Assembly: GCA_009773515.1 (NCBI GenBank)
Contig: WSXX01000032.1
Span: 1 to 49,129, forward strand
DNA from: Bacteroidota bacterium
Lineage (GTDB): Bacteria > Bacteroidota > Bacteroidia > Bacteroidales > Lentimicrobiaceae
Direction of reading: 5' to 3'
DNA: 49,129 bases
Below, in pieces: positions 45,357-49,129 of this stretch. The first letter of the stretch is position 1, and each line of letters starts with the position of its first letter. Below the pieces are notes generated by a model. That model searched no databases. It had not been told where the DNA came from and was given only the letters and a program-made list of their open reading frames with translations. The position numbers were made by a program, and so were the translations under genes.

Positions 45357-45947
45357 ATGAGAAAACTAATTTCTATTTCAGTAATTCTATTACTTTTAAG
45401 TGTTACTGCATTCGGGCAAGACAACAGGGTTTCGGTAAGTGCGGGTTTTCCAATCAACCTGACTAATCATTGGCTTGTTGAGAAATGGGAAAAATCGATA
45501 AATTTTGACCTGAATTTTGACCATTCAAAAGATTATTTGTTAATTGGTGGGGGATTAAGATATTCAAAATCTGATATTTCATGGTTCAGATATTATGACT
45601 CCGAAGATAATACGATTTCAAGTTTAACACCTTATCTTAAAGTTGGAGTTAATCTTGACAAAAAAGTTGCTTCTTTGATACCTCACTTAGATTTGGGATA
45701 TACTGCATTGATGACGGATGTTGAGATTTATAATGGAGGCAAAGGAGGGTTTTATTCTGCAATTGGATTAGATTGTAATTTCAATATTACCAATAATATT
45801 CAACTTGGACTGGGAGCAAATTACAGTATGACTTTTTTAAAGTTAGATTTTGACTACGAGGGAGCAATTCAACATGATTTTATCCCGACAGAAGATGATT
45901 TTATGAAATCATTATCGATGAATTTAAATTTGACATATAGATTTTAA
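45357..45947 (+). CDS. Outer-membrane beta-barrel protein
   Basis: 196 residues from the ATG at 45357; the open frame begins at a TTG (45336), but the signal peptide starts at the ATG (MRKLISISVILLLLSVTAFGQ). Mature part has alternating strands with aromatic ends (LLIGGGLRYSKSDISWFRYY, TPYLKVGVNLDKKVASLIPHLDLGY, IQLGLGANYSMTFLKLDF, SMNLNLTYRF), ending in F as barrels recognised by the BAM machinery do. Small barrel of eight or so strands, OmpW/OmpA-like in style. It is the first gene of the cassette-like array. Function unknown. Confidence 0.75.
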   Translation: MRKLISISVILLLLSVTAFGQDNRVSVSAGFPINLTNHWLVEKWEKSINFDLNFDHSKDYLLIGGGLRYSKSDISWFRYYDSEDNTISSLTPYLKVGVNLDKKVASLIPHLDLGYTALMTDVEIYNGGKGGFYSAIGLDCNFNITNNIQLGLGANYSMTFLKLDFDYEGAIQHDFIPTEDDFMKSLSMNLNLTYRF

Positions 45948-45950
45948 AAA

Positions 45951-46093
45951 CAACGACACGCACACACACATGGTATAGTGCATGCGGGTTTCAGAGGTTT
46001 TATTTCGTTTGTGGATCGTAAAAAATGTTGGTGTAAACTGATAGGAAATCGCTTCGTAATCCCGCACGACACCATACCATCAAAACGTTGAAC
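45951..46093 (+). other. Long imperfect hairpin resembling an integron attC site
   Basis: Outer arms CAACG (45951-45955) and CGTTG (46086-46090); inner arms ATGGTATAGTGCATGCGGG (45970-45988) and CCCGCACGACACCATACCAT (46061-46080) pair with one bulge and a few mismatches around a 72-base loop. The right end GTTGAAC fits the attC core GTTRRRY. It directly follows the barrel-protein gene. Confidence 0.5.
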
Positions 46094-46100
46094 CACTCCC

Positions 46101-46262
46101 TTTCCCAGCCTCTGCACTTACCGGCAGTTTTTAATACCAACATGCGCTCAACTGCGAACCTTTTATTATTTGTTGACAGGCTTGAGTAAAATTGATGTGG
46201 ATGGAAATTTTGAAGTTAAAAAGTACTAAGTTTGTGGAGGTATGTACGAGTGGGCTTTCATT
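46101..46262 (+). repeat. Cassette repeat, copy B
   Basis: 162 bases from TTTCCCAGCCTCTGCACTTA to GAGTGGGCTTTCATT. It is nearly identical to C and D until the last ~25 bases, where it diverges (GGTATGTACGAGTGGGC). Confidence 0.9.
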
Positions 46263-46286
46263 TAAAAAAGTGCAAATTATTTCTAT

Positions 46287-46772
46287 ATGACATTCGGATC
46301 TGATAAACTCGTCAACATGGCCGGAATTTTCCTAATCATGGTCTTTGGATTGTTTTTTTCATACGCAGGTGATAATCTAAAACGGACTAGACTTGCACTT
46401 GAAACGTTCTTTGAAGCAGAACTCTCTGATTGCCAAATTACAAGTTTGATTGAGTGTCAATACTCCGGTGAAGGAAGTTACCAGTTATTTACAACAGATT
46501 GTCACAATGAATACTATCCTATACTTTTGGACAAGAAATCTGAGTATGAAGATTACGAGCGTTTTACAGAAGGTTTGATTGTTAATAAGAAAGCCAACTC
46601 TGTCAACCTGACTCTTACAGGATCAAATTTTAAACTCGAACTGAAAATACGGCATCCATCTGACGAAGATGATAGATTTGAAAACATGAAATATGTTTCA
46701 ATATTCTTTGGAATTGTACTTTTAATCATGGCTTTTATTCCAAATAGTTACTTTGAACGCCACAGTAATTAG
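46287..46772 (+). CDS. Small membrane protein of unknown function (cassette gene)
   Basis: 161 residues. One transmembrane helix near the N-terminus (MAGIFLIMVFGLFFSYAG) and one at the C-terminus (YVSIFFGIVLLIMAFI), with a ~100-residue domain between them that contains three cysteines (SDCQI, IECQY, TDCHN). Both ends would be on the same side of the membrane with the middle loop opposite. It lies directly between repeat copies B and C in the same orientation as the other array genes. I do not recognise the family. Confidence 0.6.
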   Translation: MTFGSDKLVNMAGIFLIMVFGLFFSYAGDNLKRTRLALETFFEAELSDCQITSLIECQYSGEGSYQLFTTDCHNEYYPILLDKKSEYEDYERFTEGLIVNKKANSVNLTLTGSNFKLELKIRHPSDEDDRFENMKYVSIFFGIVLLIMAFIPNSYFERHSN

Positions 46773-46824
46773 AAACGAAAATAGTTTGATCCATTTTTCC
46801 ACCGGCTCAATAAATCCCATCCAT

Positions 46825-46986
46825 TCCCAGCCTCTGCACTTACCAGCAGTTTTTAATACCAACATGCGCTCAACTGAGAACCTTTTATTATTTGTTGACA
46901 GGCATGAGTAAAATTGATGTTGATGGAAATTTTTGAAGTTAAAAAGTACTAAGTTTGTGGAGTTATTAACTAGTTGGCGGTCATTC
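46825..46986 (+). repeat. Cassette repeat, copy C
   Basis: 162 bases from TTCCCAGCCTCTGCACTTAC to TAGTTGGCGGTCATT. Similarity to copy D also extends ~25 bases to the left (GGCTCAATAAATCCCATCC versus AGCTCAATACAGCGCATCC). Confidence 0.9.
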
Positions 46987-47047
46987 TAAAACGACAGACG
47001 AACGAGAAAGTAACAACAAAAATTGAATAACCAACCCATAAATATAT

Positions 47048-47055
47048 TACCTTTG
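47048..47055 (+). promoter_or_regulatory. -7 promoter box (TACCTTTG) inside the cassette
   Basis: Perfect TAnnTTTG ending 4 bases before the GTG at 47060, implying a leaderless mRNA. The cassette therefore carries its own promoter. Confidence 0.6.
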
Positions 47056-47059
47056 TAGA

Positions 47060-47842
47060 GTGGAAAAAATTGGCTTCATAGAGATAAGAATAACAGGTTC
47101 AAAAGGAAATCTTGACCTATCGCCCGACAATTACGACATTCGGGAGATTATCTCTATTCTCGAAAATGCCGAAAATTTACTTTATCCCGGTGACAAAAGA
47201 GACAGACCTAACATTAGTTACAAAATTGAAGAAGGTTCTGTTAAACATATTCTTAAAACCTCAATTCAATATATCATTGGTTTTAACGCAATCATTGGAC
47301 AAGTTAACCAAGTTCAAAACATTGACTTTCTTGACTTAGGGACAGCAAAAGCCTTTGAGAACATTCAAGACATTGCGACAAAACGTAATTATGTTTTCAG
47401 CATCAAAACATCACTTGACAATACAAACGAAGTAAGAGTTGATAAAACAACAAGGTATTACAGAACAGAAGCAATTTGGGCTGACGCTGAATTTTACTTT
47501 TATGGCAAAGTGACTAATGCGGGTGGTAAAGACAAAGCCAATATTCACGTTTTCGCAGAAGAACTTGGAACAGTTAGAATACAGACACCTATTAGCTTTC
47601 TCGAGCAATATGACGAAAACCTACTTTACAAGACATTTGGAATTAGAGCGACAGGAAAACAACATTCTGAGACAGGAGAAATTGACACATCTACATTGAA
47701 ATTTATTGAATTGGTTGACTACCAGCCCAAATATGACGAGCAATATTTAAAAGCACTTCGTGACAAAGCAAAAAAATCTTGGCTTGGCAGCATAGACCCA
47801 GACAAATGGTTAAATGAAATAAGGGGTGGATTTGATGCATAA
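47060..47842 (+). CDS. Uncharacterised protein paired with a PIN-domain protein
   Basis: 260 residues from a GTG start placed immediately after the promoter box. No signal peptide or membrane helix. Visible pieces are IRITGSKGNLDLSPDNYDIREIISILENAENLLYP, ISYKIEEGSVKHILKTSIQYIIGFNAIIGQVNQV, a beta-rich middle (AEFYFYGKVTNAGGKDKANIHVF, TVRIQTPISFLEQY), and a basic/aromatic C-terminus (LRDKAKKSWLGSIDPDKWLNEIRGG). No family recognised. Its 3' end overlaps the PIN gene, the usual layout of two-gene toxin-antitoxin modules, though it is much larger than typical PIN antitoxins. Confidence 0.65.
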   Translation: MEKIGFIEIRITGSKGNLDLSPDNYDIREIISILENAENLLYPGDKRDRPNISYKIEEGSVKHILKTSIQYIIGFNAIIGQVNQVQNIDFLDLGTAKAFENIQDIATKRNYVFSIKTSLDNTNEVRVDKTTRYYRTEAIWADAEFYFYGKVTNAGGKDKANIHVFAEELGTVRIQTPISFLEQYDENLLYKTFGIRATGKQHSETGEIDTSTLKFIELVDYQPKYDEQYLKALRDKAKKSWLGSIDPDKWLNEIRGGFDA

Positions 47843-48317
47843 AGCTGTTTTACTTGACACAAGTTTCTTTATTCGCTTTCTAAATGAAAGTGACCCTTTA
47901 TTTAAAAATGCGGACGGATATTTTCGATACTTTTTACAGAAAGAAATTACAATGATGATTTCTACAATCAGCATTGCGGAATATTGTGTCGGTGGTGATG
48001 TTCACGAACTTCCTCTGAGAAATCTACAAATAGTTCCGTTCAATTTAGACCATTCAAAACGAACAGGAGAATTTGCAAAAGTTGCGTTTAACGCAAAGAG
48101 AAGCGGTAAAATAGATGTTGCTAACAGAAATATCATTCCTAACGACACAAAACTATTTGCTCAAGCTGACTGCGAAAAAGCCATTGAATTTTACCTTTCG
48201 TCAGACAGCGAGAGTTTAAAAATATACAACTTACTTAGACAAGAAACAGCACCGAAATTTCAGTTTATTGACTTGAACATACCATATAATGAAACATTCG
48301 GACTTCTTGACCTTTGA
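47826..48317 (+). CDS. PIN-domain protein, putative ribonuclease toxin
   Basis: 163 residues from the GTG at 47826; an ATG at 47835 (giving 160 residues and an 8-base overlap with the upstream gene) may be the true start. Acidic PIN site residues in GTG numbering: D11 (VLLDTSFFIRFL), E52 (STISIAEYCVGG), D107 (IIPNDTKLFAQA) and D115 (ADCEKAIEFYLSSD). PIN proteins are metal-dependent RNases, frequently VapC-type toxins. It is co-transcribed with the unknown 260-residue protein. Toxin-antitoxin modules are common passengers of cassette arrays, where they stabilise the array. Confidence 0.78.
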   Translation: MDLMHKAVLLDTSFFIRFLNESDPLFKNADGYFRYFLQKEITMMISTISIAEYCVGGDVHELPLRNLQIVPFNLDHSKRTGEFAKVAFNAKRSGKIDVANRNIIPNDTKLFAQADCEKAIEFYLSSDSESLKIYNLLRQETAPKFQFIDLNIPYNETFGLLDL

Positions 48318-48336
48318 CAAAGAAAGAAGAACGACC

Positions 48337-48364
48337 GATAACAGGCGTTTGGCTCAATGGCGGG
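48337..48364 (+). other. Left half of a possible attC-like site
   Basis: GATAACAGGCGTTTGGCTCA followed by ATGGCGGG directly after the PIN gene has the look of a left recombination half-site, but its inverse complement is not found nearby; REP modules and repeat copy D follow instead. Confidence 0.35.
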
Positions 48365-48480
48365 TGGCGTGGTTAATTGAACATTCTACCTAGCATCAAT
48401 CCCGAAAGCTTTCTGGATGGTGTATTGACAGTTTTGTGCTCCGAATTCCGCCCTGCGTCAAGCCCCAAACCTTTGAACCA

Positions 48481-48528
48481 CATTTCGACAGGCTCAATAC
48501 AGCGCATTTCGACAAGCTCAATACAGCG
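48481..48528. repeat. Tandem 24-base REP-like units
   Basis: Two adjacent copies of CATTTCGACAGGCTCAATAC-AGCG (second with A for G: GACAAGCTC). Translation of this unit gives the spurious peptide pattern MRCIELVEM/MRCIEPVEM on the minus strand. Confidence 0.85.
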
Positions 48529-48533
48529 CATCC

Positions 48534-48697
48534 TTTCCCAGCCTCTGCACTTACCGGTAGTTTTAAATACCAACATGTGCTCAACTGCGAACCTTTTATT
48601 ATTTGTTGACAGGCTTGAGTAAAATTGATGTGGATGGAAATTTTGAATGATTAAAAAGTACTAAGTTTGTGGAGTTATTAACGAGTTAGCTTTCATT
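48534..48697 (+). repeat. Cassette repeat, copy D
   Basis: 164 bases from TTTCCCAGCCTCTGCACTTA to CGAGTTAGCTTTCATT, with a small insertion (GAATGATTAAA for GAAGTTAAA). The FISUMP gene starts 61 bases later. Confidence 0.9.
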
Positions 48698-48757
48698 GGT
48701 AGAAAATGCACGCGAGTTCAAGCTTACTCCTAAATATTAGTGTAATAAAAAAATAGC

Positions 48758-49129
48758 ATGAAAAAAGAAAATATAATTTGGTTTTTACTTTTAGTTGTAA
48801 TTGGATTTACAATGCTTTTCACAACTAATTGTAAAAAGGACGATGACAAACCAGATAACCCGACTATTGGTAAAACCACTGCTATCTTTAATCCCGTATT
48901 GGATTACGGTACAGTAACTGATAAGGACGGAAATACGTATAAAACCATAGTTATTGGCACACAAACATGGATGGCCGAAAACTTGCGCACGACCAAATAC
49001 CGGAATGGAGATTCTATACCCAAAATAACGGATAGCATTGTATGGAGTAATTTAAAAACCGGTGCTTACTGTAATTGTAATAATAGTAATTCTGTTCAAA
49101 TGATTGCCACTTACGGCAGGTTGTATAAT
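48758..49129 (+). CDS. FISUMP-domain lipoprotein (partial, C-terminus cut by window edge)
   Basis: 124 residues visible from the ATG at 48758. Signal peptide MKKENIIWFLLLVVIGFTMLF with a lipobox-like TTNC (C25) followed by KKDDDK. VTDKDGNTYKTIVIGTQTWMAENLRTTKYRNGD, then VWSNLKTGAYCNC and ATYGRLYN, is the start of the Fibrobacter succinogenes major paralogous (FISUMP) domain, common in Bacteroidetes surface lipoproteins. Function unknown. It is the last visible gene of the cassette-like array and continues past the window. Confidence 0.85.
   Translation, partial: MKKENIIWFLLLVVIGFTMLFTTNCKKDDDKPDNPTIGKTTAIFNPVLDYGTVTDKDGNTYKTIVIGTQTWMAENLRTTKYRNGDSIPKITDSIVWSNLKTGAYCNCNNSNSVQMIATYGRLYN

Noticed and set aside
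45951-46093. Simple transcription terminator
   Set aside because: Loop of 72 bases and no T tract; the attC-like reading fits better.
48373-48622. Short frames on both strands with MRCIELVEM-like peptides
   Set aside because: These peptides are the translation of the tandem REP units and appear on both strands; not genes.
45181-48697. CRISPR array
   Set aside because: The repeats are ~162 bp, few, and separated by genes of 0.5-1.5 kb; not CRISPR.

Overview
The window is chromosomal DNA from a member of the Bacteroidetes, most likely an anaerobic Bacteroidales-type lineage. Supporting signs are three very large secreted proteins ending in type IX secretion (T9SS) sorting domains, lineage-typical families (DUF4293, DUF6146, a cyclic-2,3-diphosphoglycerate-synthetase-like GTPase, a FISUMP lipoprotein), scarce Shine-Dalgarno sequences, and repeated matches to the Bacteroidetes -7 promoter element TAnnTTTG just upstream of genes. 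No rRNA, tRNA or CRISPR array was recognised.

Layout. (1) 1-6570, minus strand: the partial 5' part of a T9SS cargo protein, then a 1623-residue T9SS protein with an M6-like HEMGH metalloprotease domain and a beta-helix region. (2) 6571-7415: non-coding, with a (CT)17 tract that could switch a small reading frame. (3) 7416-10550: operon of a TPR protein, a DUF368 undecaprenyl-phosphate translocase and aroE, convergent with an orphan OmpR-type response regulator. (4) 11481-14555: a PH-like membrane protein, a divergent class III cyclase-like protein and the bifunctional NAD(P)HX repair enzyme. (5) 14655-16418: an AbiEi/AbiEii toxin-antitoxin pair with a perfect inverted-repeat operator. (6) 16615-19476, minus strand: pyrI-pyrB and a cPGS-like GTPase, each with its own terminator. 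(7) argS, then a repeat-rich gap and a 1374-residue C10 (streptopain-like) T9SS protease. (8) 26635-35932: housekeeping genes (HAD phosphatase, cca, a pRiA4b-like acidic protein, miaA, a CAP/SPOR protein, parE, an AlbA_2 protein, a phosphodiesterase, DUF4293). They are interrupted by two copies of a MITE-like repeat, one of which has perfect 18-bp terminal inverted repeats. (9) 36058-42397: a surface-polysaccharide operon with a GT-C glycosyltransferase, a HAD protein, a GT4, a formyltransferase/beta-propeller fusion and a Wzx-like flippase. (10) 42411-44951, minus strand: small envelope and periplasmic proteins. (11) 45181-49129: an accessory region where co-oriented, mostly orphan genes alternate with copies of a ~162-bp repeat whose right end is constant (ending in CATT) and is followed each time by new sequence. 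This looks like a gene-cassette array, and one of its cassettes carries an unknown-plus-PIN-domain gene pair.

Themes. Promoter boxes (TAnnTTTG) repeatedly decide the start codon. At parE, abiEi and the cassette gene at 47060 they lie 4-8 bases before the start, suggesting leaderless or nearly leaderless mRNAs. Intergenic space is rich in modular palindromes that differ between copies of the same repeat. The best candidates for something new are the cassette-like array with its PIN module, the palindrome-swapping repeats, the cyclase-like protein and the formyltransferase/propeller fusion.
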